Source: Desulfobacula sp. (GTDB taxonomy: Bacteria > Desulfobacterota > Desulfobacteria > Desulfobacterales > Desulfobacteraceae). Taken from it: 8,876 nt of DNA. Location of the stretch: assembly GCA_029940235.1 (NCBI GenBank), contig JAOZRI010000080.1:1-8876 (forward strand), written 5' to 3'. The notes beneath the pieces are model-generated. The model was not told the origin of the DNA. It worked only from the letters and a program-made list of their open reading frames with translations, and did no database searches. The position numbers and the translations under genes are program-made. Of the stretch, positions 1 to 6,284 are shown in pieces. Within the stretch, counting starts at the first letter, position 1. Each line of letters opens with the position of its first letter.

Positions 1-1
1 T

Positions 2-904
2 CTTGTTTATCCTTTTGTATTGCCCATGTATCACACCAGTATCATGATTTCAGCCCTGATTTATGTAATGCTGGGCTTGGGATTGAATATTGTTGTGGGA
101 CTGGCAGGGCTTCTTGATCTTGGATATGTTGCATTTTATGCAGTTGGAGCATATGCCTATGCCCTTTTGAATATGCATTTTGGTATCAGTTTCTGGGTCG
201 TTCTGCCCATAAGTGCGCTGCTTGGTACTCTTTTTGGAACCATACTTGGTTATCCAGTACTGAGACTTAGAGGAGATTACCTTGCTATTGTTACCCTGGG
301 ATTTGGTGAAATAATAAGAATTATTTTAGAAAACTGGGATCGTTTTTCCAATGGCCCAAGGGGTATCTCCAACATTCCTGCTCCAAGCTTTTTCGGACAC
401 CAGTTTGGTCAACATGCATCGGTTATTTATATCTATTTTATTGTTATTGGACTTGTCCTTTTAACCATCTTTTTTGTTAACAGGCTTGAAAATTCCAGAA
501 TGGGACGGGCATGGATTGCTTTAAGAGATGATGAAATTGCCTGCCAGGCCATGGGGATTGACAAGGTTAAAACAAAACTTACAGCTTTTGCCCTTGGTGC
601 AACCTGGGCAAGTCTTGCAGGAGTTGTATTTGCTGCAAAAACTTCATATATTAATCCCATGTCATTTACAATCTGGGAGTCCATTACAATTTTATGTGTT
701 GTTGTAATAGGTGGAATGGGATCAGCAATAGGTGTTATTGCAGGAGCCCTTGTTTTAATTTTGCTGCCTGAATACCTGAGAGCTGTTGCAGAATACAGAA
801 TGCTTGTATTTGGTGCGCTTCAGGTAATTGTAATGGTCTTTAAACCTGAAGGACTTATTAAAAGTGTCCGTAAAAAATATGAATTTAAAAAAGTAGAAAA
901 ATAA
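2..904 (+). CDS. livM: Branched-chain amino acid ABC transporter permease LivM (5' end cut off)
   Basis: This is an inner-membrane permease subunit of a Liv/HAAT-type ABC importer. It would form the translocation pore with LivH, fed by a periplasmic binding protein and powered by LivG and LivF. The frame is open from the first bases of the window: codons before the TTG at 20 and ATG at 26 read as membrane-protein sequence (LVYPFVLPMYHT), so the true start lies upstream and the gene is partial. The visible ~300 residues are mostly hydrophobic helices. They contain the family's conserved GLGLNIVVGLAGLLDLGYVAF stretch near the start, the cytoplasmic LRGDYLAIVTLGFGEIIRII segment and the ALRDDEIACQAMGID loop that contacts the ATPases, then an IGGMGSAIGVIAGA helix. 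The family usually has 300-430 residues. It ends 4 nt before livG. Substrate could be branched-chain or other amino acids; the sequence does not say which. Confidence 0.93.
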   Translation, partial: LVYPFVLPMYHTSIMISALIYVMLGLGLNIVVGLAGLLDLGYVAFYAVGAYAYALLNMHFGISFWVVLPISALLGTLFGTILGYPVLRLRGDYLAIVTLGFGEIIRIILENWDRFSNGPRGISNIPAPSFFGHQFGQHASVIYIYFIVIGLVLLTIFFVNRLENSRMGRAWIALRDDEIACQAMGIDKVKTKLTAFALGATWASLAGVVFAAKTSYINPMSFTIWESITILCVVVIGGMGSAIGVIAGALVLILLPEYLRAVAEYRMLVFGALQVIVMVFKPEGLIKSVRKKYEFKKVEK

Positions 905-908
905 ATTT

Positions 909-1691
909 ATGGAACCTATACTTAATGTTAAAAATCTCACAATGAACTTTGGGGGTTTAAAAGCTCTTGACAGTATTAATCTGAAAGTTGAAAAAGGGCA
1001 GATTGCTGCTCTTATTGGTCCTAACGGCGCAGGTAAAACAACATTTTTTAACTGTATTACAGGTATTTATCCGCCAAGTGAAGGTCAGGTAGAAATCACA
1101 CCTCCCGGGAAACCAAGCCAGGTATTAAAAGGGCTTAAAACCAATCAGGTAACAGAAAAAGGCCTTGCAAGAACTTTTCAGAATATTAGACTATTTGAAG
1201 GGATGACAGTTCTTGAAAATGTCATGATAGGAAGACATTGCAGGATGAAATCAGGAATTGTCAGTGCTATGCTTCGATCTTCAAGTCAGAAAAATGAAGA
1301 AAAAAAAGCAATTAACGACAGTTATGAAATCCTTGAAAAAATTGGGCTGGATCAATATGTAAATGAAATGGCAATCAACCTGCCCTATGGAGCCCAGCGA
1401 CGGTTAGAAATTGCAAGAGCACTTGCAACAGATCCGTTTTTGCTTTTACTTGATGAACCGGCAGCCGGCATGAATCCCCAGGAAACACAAAACCTTGATG
1501 ATTTGATTATCTGGCTCAGAGATAACGAAGATCTGTCAATTTTACTTATTGAGCATGATATGAAACTTGTTATGAGCCTTTCTGATAATATTCATGTTGT
1601 GGATTATGGAAAAAAAATAGCCGAGGGTTCACCTGAAGAGGTAAAATCCAACCCTGATGTGATCAAAGCCTATCTTGGAGACGATGCTTAA
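909..1691 (+). CDS. livG: Branched-chain amino acid ABC transporter ATP-binding protein LivG
   Basis: One of the two cytoplasmic ATPases of the Liv importer; it hydrolyses ATP to drive uptake through LivM/LivH. The 260-aa length is normal. Walker A is GPNGAGKTT (37-45), the Q-loop glutamine is Q91 in LARTFQNIRLF, and the signature region reads LPYGAQRRLEIARAL (158-172), with YGAQR in place of LSGGQ as is usual for LivG. Walker B is LLLLDEP (178-184) and the switch histidine is H216 in IEHDM. The 30-residue insertion between Q-loop and signature and the C-terminal GSPEEVKSNPDVIKAYLG tail are LivG hallmarks. It starts 4 nt after livM and stops 2 nt before livF, so the three are one transcription and translation unit. 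No strong Shine-Dalgarno sequence precedes the ATG, which fits translational coupling to livM. Confidence 0.96.
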   Translation: MEPILNVKNLTMNFGGLKALDSINLKVEKGQIAALIGPNGAGKTTFFNCITGIYPPSEGQVEITPPGKPSQVLKGLKTNQVTEKGLARTFQNIRLFEGMTVLENVMIGRHCRMKSGIVSAMLRSSSQKNEEKKAINDSYEILEKIGLDQYVNEMAINLPYGAQRRLEIARALATDPFLLLLDEPAAGMNPQETQNLDDLIIWLRDNEDLSILLIEHDMKLVMSLSDNIHVVDYGKKIAEGSPEEVKSNPDVIKAYLGDDA

Positions 1692-1693
1692 AC

Positions 1694-2401
1694 ATGCTTA
1701 AATTAAAAGATATAAACACATATTATGGTAATATTCATGCACTCAAGGGTATTGATCTCGAAGTGGCTGAGGGAGAGGTAATCTCTTTGATAGGCGCTAA
1801 TGGTGCAGGAAAATCAACTACCTTAATGACCATTTCCGGGATTGTCCCGGCGAAAAAAGGCAGTGTTGAATTCAAGGGAAAGGACATTACTGATACTCCA
1901 CCTGATGCCATAGTTAAAATGGGTATTTGTCAGGTCCCTGAAGGCCGCAGAATTTTCCCGTACCTTACTGTAGCTGAAAACCTCGATATGGGCGCATTCT
2001 TGCGCAACGACAAAGATGAAATCCTAAAAGATTTTGACTATGTTTACAGCCTTTTTCCAATTCTTGCCGAAAGAAAAAACCAGGCAGGCGGTACTTTGAG
2101 CGGTGGAGAACAGCAAATGCTTGCCATTTCACGAGCTTTAATGTCAAGACCAAAAGTACTTCTGCTTGATGAGCCGTCCCTTGGACTTGCTCCCATAATA
2201 GTAAAACAAATTTTTACTATTATTAAAAAGATCAATACAGAACAGAAAACAACCATATTTATTGTGGAGCAGAATGCAAATCTTGCATTAAAAGCCGCCC
2301 ATCGTGGTTATGTAATGGAAAATGGAGTTATTACATTAACAGATACAGGAGAAAATCTTCTTGTGAATGAAGATGTAAAAAAAGCATACCTTGGTATATA
2401 G
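1694..2401 (+). CDS. livF: Branched-chain amino acid ABC transporter ATP-binding protein LivF
   Basis: The second cytoplasmic ATPase of the Liv importer, partner of LivG. At 235 aa it has the usual LivF length. Visible motifs are Walker A GANGAGKST (34-42), Q-loop Q80 followed by the LivF-typical VPEGRRIFPYLTVAENL, signature LSGGEQQMLAISRAL (135-149) and Walker B LLLDEP (156-161). The switch region is VEQNA, where Gln replaces His, as is common in LivF. The C-terminus DVKKAYLG is also typical. The ATG lies 2 nt beyond the livG stop. It is the last gene of the transporter operon: a minus-strand gene ends only 5 nt away, and I see no intrinsic terminator between them. Confidence 0.96.
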   Translation: MLKLKDINTYYGNIHALKGIDLEVAEGEVISLIGANGAGKSTTLMTISGIVPAKKGSVEFKGKDITDTPPDAIVKMGICQVPEGRRIFPYLTVAENLDMGAFLRNDKDEILKDFDYVYSLFPILAERKNQAGGTLSGGEQQMLAISRALMSRPKVLLLDEPSLGLAPIIVKQIFTIIKKINTEQKTTIFIVEQNANLALKAAHRGYVMENGVITLTDTGENLLVNEDVKKAYLGI

Positions 2402-2406
2402 CAGCC

Positions 2407-2847
2407 TTACAATTTCTTTTTTAAATTGATAAATTCACTTCTTTCAAACCCGAGTTTCTTAAAAAAAGAGAGTACATCAGTGGAATCCCATCGAACTGAT
2501 GAATATATATGCTCAACCCCTTTAGTTTTATAAATTTCACAAGTTTTTCTGGCAAGCTTTAAACCAATACCCTGTCCCATATAATCAGGGTGCACACCAA
2601 TAGCCATAATCCAGGCACTTTTCTTAATACCAAAACCTGCGTAAAGAGTGGTGCTGATCATATAACCTGCAACATTTCCATTTACTTCAGCAACCAGGCT
2701 TGAGGCGCTTTGCTTTTTGAGAACCTGATGCTCAACAAGTTTTACAGAATCGATGTCAGCATCATCTGCTGTTATTGCTTTTCTTATATTCTGGATCGCC
2801 TCGGCATCCTTCAGAGTGATTTCTCTAATTTTTATTGTCTCTTCCAC
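2407..2847 (-). CDS. GNAT-family N-acetyltransferase
   Basis: A 146-aa single-domain cytoplasmic acetyltransferase that would transfer an acetyl group from acetyl-CoA to an amine of an unknown acceptor. The fold is read from the N-terminal IKIREITLKDAEAIQNIRKAI (strand 1 and helix 1), the central SAWIMAIGVHPDYMGQGIG strand and acetyl-CoA pyrophosphate loop (Q/R-x-x-G-x-G as QGIG), and the late SFFKKLGFERSEF segment typical of RimI-like GNATs. The start is GTG at 2847-2845, chosen because GGAGG (minus strand, 2857-2853) sits 5 nt upstream. The gene converges on livF with a 5-nt gap. Upstream on the same strand, 81 nt away, is a DUF2080-like small gene. Nothing shows the substrate: protein N-termini, amino acids or small amines are all possible. 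Confidence 0.88.
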   Translation of the reverse strand: MEETIKIREITLKDAEAIQNIRKAITADDADIDSVKLVEHQVLKKQSASSLVAEVNGNVAGYMISTTLYAGFGIKKSAWIMAIGVHPDYMGQGIGLKLARKTCEIYKTKGVEHIYSSVRWDSTDVLSFFKKLGFERSEFINLKKKL

Positions 2848-2866
2848 AAAAACCTCCCTATATTTT

Positions 2867-2919
2867 ATGAAAATCTTTGTAAACTACGTGTAACCTTTAA
2901 GTTAAATTATGATTTTCAT
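2867..2919. repeat. Inverted repeat with 9-bp perfect arms between the GNAT and DUF2080-like genes
   Basis: ATGAAAATC (2867-2875) is matched by GATTTTCAT (2911-2919), a perfect 9-bp inverted repeat around a 35-nt centre. It fills most of the 81-nt gap between the two minus-strand genes and ends 10 nt from the small gene's stop codon. There is no T-run beside it, so it is not a standard intrinsic terminator. It could be a weak hairpin in the transcript, an element end or chance in AT-rich DNA. Confidence 0.4.
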
Positions 2920-2928
2920 GCTTTGCAG

Positions 2929-3108
2929 TTATTCTACTTTTATAATTTTCACCATATGGCCGACCCAATTGGGTGGAAGATAAATTCTGCCGCTGTTGCC
3001 ACTGGATTTTACCTCTTTCTCTATCATCTCTTCACCATAGACTTCAAACTTTACCTTGGCTGAAGATATGATTTGTTCTTTATTATTACTCTCTTTATCT
3101 GCTGGCAT
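2929..3108 (-). CDS. DUF2080-like small 'transposon-encoded' protein (59 aa)
   Basis: A 59-codon gene read from the minus strand: ATG at 3108-3106, TAA at 2931-2929, in-frame stop just upstream of the start region, and AGGTGG (3117-3112) three nt before the ATG. The protein begins MPADKESNNKEQ with a polar tail. It then has a compact domain KVKFEVYGEEMIEKEVKSSG, followed by NSGRIYLPPNWVGHMVKIIK. The G-N-S-G-R-I-Y-L-P-x-x-W-V-G core matches what I remember of the DUF2080/COG3466 family, annotated as putative transposon-encoded proteins and commonest in methanogenic archaea. It also resembles an AbrB/MazE-type swapped-hairpin strand, so DNA or partner-protein binding is plausible. No transposase is present in the window, so it is an orphan or a remnant. 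Codon use looks natural and the frame is intact. The coding call is firm; the family assignment is from memory. Confidence 0.75.
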   Translation of the reverse strand: MPADKESNNKEQIISSAKVKFEVYGEEMIEKEVKSSGNSGRIYLPPNWVGHMVKIIKVE

Positions 3109-3320
3109 ATACCACCTGTCTTTTGCTCAATTTTCGAGTTAGACTCAACTTAAACTTTTACAATATAAATAGAGCCTTCATAGCTTTATTTTATCTAATA
3201 TATAGCTATATTGTGCATATTTACAATAGTAAATTTAATATTTATAAAATTTATTACTGTATAATACCCATTGCATTAAAATGCCATGTCTCTTCATCGC
3301 ACACTTAAATGCAAAAAAAA
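3109..3320. other. AT-rich intergenic stretch, no gene seen
   Basis: Between the DUF2080-like start and the acyl-CoA dehydrogenase terminator I see no credible gene. The DNA is very AT-rich. It holds a 12-bp palindrome ATATAGCTATAT (3200-3211) and a small GCATT-AA-AATGC inverted repeat near 3270. This stretch must contain the promoter of the small gene, but no box pair with good spacing stands out. Confidence 0.5.
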
Positions 3321-3364
3321 TGCTCACACAAAAGCTTTATGAAAAAAATGCTTTTGTGTGAGCA
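3313..3364 (-). terminator. Intrinsic terminator of the acyl-CoA dehydrogenase gene
   Basis: TGCTCACACAAAAGC (3321-3335) and GCTTTTGTGTGAGCA (3350-3364) form a perfect 15-bp stem with a 14-nt loop. Read on the minus strand, the stem is followed at once by eight T (complement of the A-run 3313-3320). It begins 19 nt beyond the acyl-CoA dehydrogenase stop codon. Stem, T-tract and position make it a textbook Rho-independent terminator. Its orientation also insulates the DUF2080-like and GNAT genes from read-through. Confidence 0.92.
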
Positions 3365-3383
3365 GTAAGAGCAGGTTAAATAT

Positions 3384-5198
3384 TTAGCTGGAAAACATAC
3401 TCTCATCAATATCCAAAGCAGCACTGCTGGTATTCATCAAAGCATTAAATCTTCCAATAGTTATGGGAAGCTGGGTATCAACATAAAACTGCAATGATTT
3501 GATTATGCCTTCATAAAAGGGCTTATCCTTTTTTTTGGCTTTTTCAAGTTTCTGTACCGCAATGGTGGCTCTCCAGAGCAGCATCCATGCCATTGTTACA
3601 TCACCGGTTGCATCCTGGAAAGGAAGAGCATTGGCAAAGGCATTCAATGCTTTTTCACTCATTGCAGTCTGGCCCATATGAATGGCAACTTCAGCAAGTT
3701 TATTTATGGATTCTTCAACCTTAACAGCCAGTTTTTCAAGCTCAGGTAATGCTTTTGCGTCGGCAACATTTTTTTGCATTGCACCAAACAAATCCATGAT
3801 TGGTTTGCCTTTGTTCAAACCCAGTTTTCTTCCAAGGAGATCCATTGCCTGAATCCCGTTGGTACCTTCATAAATCATGGTAATCCTGCAATCTCTTAAA
3901 AGTTGCGCCATTGGATACTCTTCAATATAGCCATAACCTCCGTAAATCTGCATACCTGTACTGCATATTTCAAAAGACCTGTCCGTAACATATCCTTTTG
4001 CAATGGGAGTCAACACTTCCACAAATCCATTATATTTATCTTTCTCTTCCTGGGTTGGTGCATGGAGAGCCATATCAGCACAATATTGAACAAAATAGAG
4101 AAGAGATCTCATGCCTTCAACATTGACCTTCATCATCATCAATTGTCTTCTGACATCAGGATGATTTATAATGGATACGGATTTAGCATCAGGGTTCATG
4201 AATTCAAGGAGGTTTTTGCCCTGTATCCTGTTTTTTGCATAATCAAGGGCATACATATATGCGGCAGTCGCACATCCAAATCCCTGGAATCCAACAAGGC
4301 GTCTTGCTTCATTCATCATAAGAAACATGGCTTTCATGCCTCTGTTCTCTTCACCAAGAAGAGTACCAATACAATCGCCTTTGGAACCAAGGGAAAGTGA
4401 GCATGTGCTGTTCCCATGAATACCGAGTTTATGTTCTATGCCTGTGCAGATTACATCATTAAATTCACCAGGTGTTCCATCTTCATTTACACGAAATTTT
4501 GGAACAAGGAACAGAGAAATTCCCTTTGTGCCTTCAGGTGCGCCTTCTATTCTTGCAAGAACCGGATGGATAATATTTTCTGTAAGATCATGTTCTCCAC
4601 CGGAAATAAATATTTTTTCACCTGTAATGGAAAAAGTTCCATCATCATTTCTGACAGCTTTTGTTGTTAAAGCACCAACATCAGAACCTGCGTCTGGTTC
4701 TGTTAAAAGCATGGTTCCTGACCATTTGCCCGTGTACATGTTTTCAAGATAAATATCTTTTTGCTCTTTTGTGCCAAAGTGTTCCACAAGATGGCCTGCT
4801 CCCTGGGTTAACCCGGGATACATCATAAAGGAGAAATTGGCACCCATAAAATACTCGGCAGCAGCAGATGCAACAGTTCTTGGCATTCCCTGGCCGCCCC
4901 ATTCAGGATTTTCGGTTACAGCAAGCCATTCACCCTCATTAAATATTTTATAAAGCCGTTTAAAAGAGTCAGGAGTAGTTACTTTGCCGTTTTCAAGAGT
5001 GCAACCCTGTTCATCGCCTTCCTTGTTTGCAGGCAGCAGTTCTTTGACTGCAAAGTTCTTTGCTTCTGAAATAACAAGATCAATGGTTTTTTTATTAAAG
5101 TCAGCAAAATTTTCATTAAGTTTAGAAAGTTTTTGAGCGTCAAGCTGTTCATGGATTACAAATTCAATATCCCTTTTATCGGAAATTACCTGTGCCAT
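3384..5198 (-). CDS. Acyl-CoA dehydrogenase, long (~600 aa) form
   Basis: A cytoplasmic FAD flavoenzyme that oxidises an acyl-CoA to the trans-2-enoyl-CoA and passes electrons to electron-transferring flavoprotein, as in beta-oxidation. At 604 aa it belongs to the long AcdA/DmdC-like branch, which carries an N-terminal extension and an extra C-terminal helical domain; ordinary enzymes have ~380 aa. Visible features are the FAD/substrate signature LLTEPDAGSD (164-173), ITGEKIFISGG (191-201), the second family signature QIYGGYGYIEEYPMAQLLRD (417-436), and the predicted catalytic base E444 in MIYEGTNGIQ. The last ~130 residues are the extra domain. The ATG has a perfect AGGAGGT (minus strand, 5213-5207) 8 nt upstream. 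It stands alone on its strand, ends in a strong terminator and diverges from the glycyl radical operon. Substrate chain length cannot be told; family members also act on methylthiopropionyl-CoA and other acyl-CoAs. Confidence 0.93.
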   Translation of the reverse strand: MAQVISDKRDIEFVIHEQLDAQKLSKLNENFADFNKKTIDLVISEAKNFAVKELLPANKEGDEQGCTLENGKVTTPDSFKRLYKIFNEGEWLAVTENPEWGGQGMPRTVASAAAEYFMGANFSFMMYPGLTQGAGHLVEHFGTKEQKDIYLENMYTGKWSGTMLLTEPDAGSDVGALTTKAVRNDDGTFSITGEKIFISGGEHDLTENIIHPVLARIEGAPEGTKGISLFLVPKFRVNEDGTPGEFNDVICTGIEHKLGIHGNSTCSLSLGSKGDCIGTLLGEENRGMKAMFLMMNEARRLVGFQGFGCATAAYMYALDYAKNRIQGKNLLEFMNPDAKSVSIINHPDVRRQLMMMKVNVEGMRSLLYFVQYCADMALHAPTQEEKDKYNGFVEVLTPIAKGYVTDRSFEICSTGMQIYGGYGYIEEYPMAQLLRDCRITMIYEGTNGIQAMDLLGRKLGLNKGKPIMDLFGAMQKNVADAKALPELEKLAVKVEESINKLAEVAIHMGQTAMSEKALNAFANALPFQDATGDVTMAWMLLWRATIAVQKLEKAKKKDKPFYEGIIKSLQFYVDTQLPITIGRFNALMNTSSAALDIDESMFSS

Positions 5199-5206
5199 TT
5201 TTAAAT

Positions 5207-5213
5207 ACCTCCT
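5207..5213 (-). promoter_or_regulatory. Strong Shine-Dalgarno site of the acyl-CoA dehydrogenase gene
   Basis: The minus strand reads AGGAGGT, eight nt before the ATG. It fixes the start codon and contrasts with the activase on the other side of the same intergenic region, which has no usable Shine-Dalgarno sequence. Confidence 0.9.
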
Positions 5214-5264
5214 GATATTTATATTTTTTAAAATTTAAACATTTCTAAGTTTTATCTCTGAATT

Positions 5265-5282
5265 AATGAATTTATGCTCATT
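5265..5282. promoter_or_regulatory. Degenerate 18-bp palindrome, candidate operator copy 1
   Basis: AATGAATTTATGCTCATT is an imperfect 7-4-7 inverted repeat: five of seven arm positions pair, AATGA against TCATT. It shares the same length and outer arms as the perfect palindrome at 5426-5443. It ends 66 nt from the acyl-CoA dehydrogenase start. In AT-rich DNA a degenerate match can be chance, so this call rests on the pairing with the second copy. Confidence 0.35.
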
Positions 5283-5425
5283 GGAAATAACCAAATAATA
5301 TTTCTTTTTAAAGAATTTGCAGTCTGTGGATCAATCATGGATTCACTCAATAAAAATAGAAAGTTATAAAAAATAATATGTGTCATCTGCCAAAACATTT
5401 TTCATTCAGACATAACCTGTTAAAA

Positions 5426-5443
5426 AATGAATACCCATTCATT
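5426..5443. promoter_or_regulatory. Perfect 18-bp palindrome AATGAAT-ACCC-ATTCATT, candidate operator copy 2
   Basis: Two 7-bp arms pair exactly around ACCC. Size and symmetry suit a dimeric helix-turn-helix regulator, for example of the TetR family that often controls acyl-CoA dehydrogenase genes. It lies 66 nt before the activase ATG and just upstream of the predicted -35 box, a position more usual for activation or for looping with copy 1 than for simple promoter blockage. A half-site TTCATTCA lies nearby at about 5401-5408. No regulator gene is in the window. Confidence 0.5.
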
Positions 5444-5474
5444 ACATTAATTTTTCAATGTGTCAATAATTATT

Positions 5475-5503
5475 TTTACAAATTTTATATAATTTTATAT
5501 AAT
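5475..5503 (+). promoter_or_regulatory. Near-consensus sigma-70 promoter of the activase-dehydratase operon
   Basis: TTTACA (-35, 5475-5480) and TATAAT (-10, 5498-5503) are separated by exactly 17 bp: five of six and six of six consensus matches. The usual 6-7 nt discriminator places the transcript start at or next to the A of the activase ATG (5510). A second TATAAT (5488-5493) arises from the tandem 10-mer but has no good -35 box at proper spacing. Confidence 0.72.
5481..5500 (+). repeat. Tandem duplication of AATTTTATAT inside the promoter
   Basis: AATTTTATAT occurs twice head to tail (5481-5490, 5491-5500), followed by AAT, which yields two overlapping TATAAT boxes 10 bp apart. The repeat forms most of the promoter spacer; gain or loss of one unit would shift the -10 box by 10 bp and break the 17-bp spacing. 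Confidence 0.8.
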
Positions 5504-5509
5504 CAGGCC

Positions 5510-6280
5510 ATGGAAAATAGAATCAATATATCCCAAACAGGACTTTTTAGAATCCAAAGATATTCCATCCACGATGGACCAGGTATAAGGACAACACTTT
5601 TTTTTCAGGGGTGCCCTTTATCCTGCCAATGGTGCCATAACCCTGAGAGCCATGAAAAACCACCACGTATGGATTCGAAAAATCTGGACAAAATTGCTGA
5701 TTTTTTAATAAAAGAGATACAAAAAGATCGTATTTTCCATGATGAATCAGGAGGAGGTGTTACTTTTTCAGGAGGAGAGCCTTTGTATCAACCCCAATTA
5801 CTGCTAAAACTCCTGGATTTATGCTCACAAAAACAGATTCATACCTGCTTTGACACTTCAGGATATGGAGATACCTCTGTGCTTTTAACGGCTGCCGAAA
5901 AAACTGATTTAATTTTATATGATATTAAATTCATGGATGATAAAACACATAAAAAATATACAGGACAAAGTAACACCCTTATACTGGACAATTTAAAGCA
6001 ATTATCAAAAAAGAGAACGGCTGTCACATTGAGATTCCCTTTTATTCCACAAATAACTGATTTAAATGATAACATTGGCAGTATTATTGCTTTCATAAAA
6101 GAGAATACAATTTACAGGAATATAAATATTTTGCCCTTTCATAAAACAGGTGAAAGTAAATATAAATCACTGGATATGAAAAATTATTTGCAAGACATAA
6201 AAGAACCGTCAAAAGAGCAGGTGGCAATGGTAAAGGAAAAATTTGAATCATATGGTTTGGATGTGGACATCGGGGGTTGA
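5510..6280 (+). CDS. Glycyl radical enzyme activating enzyme (radical SAM), short form without ferredoxin domain
   Basis: A 256-aa radical S-adenosylmethionine enzyme predicted to abstract a hydrogen from the glycine of the dehydratase encoded next, creating its glycyl radical. Near the N-terminus is the activase hallmark IQRYSIHDGPGIRTTLFFQG, then C35-x3-C39-x2-C42 (CPLSCQWC) for the [4Fe-4S] cluster, CHNPES, and SGGGVTFSGGEP (80-91) for SAM binding. The chain ends in VDIGG, the usual activase C-terminus. Only ~38 residues separate C42 from SGGGV and none is cysteine, so the ferredoxin-like insert with two extra clusters found in most non-PFL activases is absent; PflA has the same short layout. 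The frame is open back to an ATG at 5378, but those 44 residues look non-coding, and 5510 sits correctly ahead of the conserved core. No proper Shine-Dalgarno site precedes it (only AGG 2 nt away). It ends 4 nt before the dehydratase. Confidence 0.9.
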   Translation: MENRINISQTGLFRIQRYSIHDGPGIRTTLFFQGCPLSCQWCHNPESHEKPPRMDSKNLDKIADFLIKEIQKDRIFHDESGGGVTFSGGEPLYQPQLLLKLLDLCSQKQIHTCFDTSGYGDTSVLLTAAEKTDLILYDIKFMDDKTHKKYTGQSNTLILDNLKQLSKKRTAVTLRFPFIPQITDLNDNIGSIIAFIKENTIYRNINILPFHKTGESKYKSLDMKNYLQDIKEPSKEQVAMVKEKFESYGLDVDIGG

Positions 6281-6284
6281 ATAC

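Noticed and set aside
20..904. livM starting at the TTG at 20 or ATG at 26
   Set aside because: The frame upstream to the window edge still reads as hydrophobic LivM-like sequence, so the gene is cut rather than starting here.
2710..3063. 117-codon open frame on the plus strand
   Set aside because: It overlaps the GNAT gene and the DUF2080-like gene antisense; its product is a Phe/Tyr/Leu-rich shadow with no motif.
3123..3308. 61-codon open frame on the plus strand
   Set aside because: It has a TTG start without ribosome site, and the composition (Tyr, Ile, Asn, Phe) is what AT-rich noise gives.
3903..4752. Open frames of 84-165 codons on the plus strand inside the acyl-CoA dehydrogenase
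   Set aside because: They are antisense shadows of a gene with clear family signatures; none has a recognisable domain.
5378..5509. Upstream extension of the activase from an ATG at 5378
   Set aside because: The added 44 residues are rich in Phe, Tyr, Ile and Asn and resemble translated AT-rich promoter DNA. They would cover the palindrome and the near-consensus promoter. The conserved activase core begins ~15 residues after the 5510 start.
6243..6284. Longer start of the dehydratase at 6243
   Set aside because: It would overlap the activase end in another frame and add 14 residues (MNHMVWMWTSGVEY) not expected in the family. The ATG at 6285 has a G-rich tract at proper spacing and gives the HypD length.
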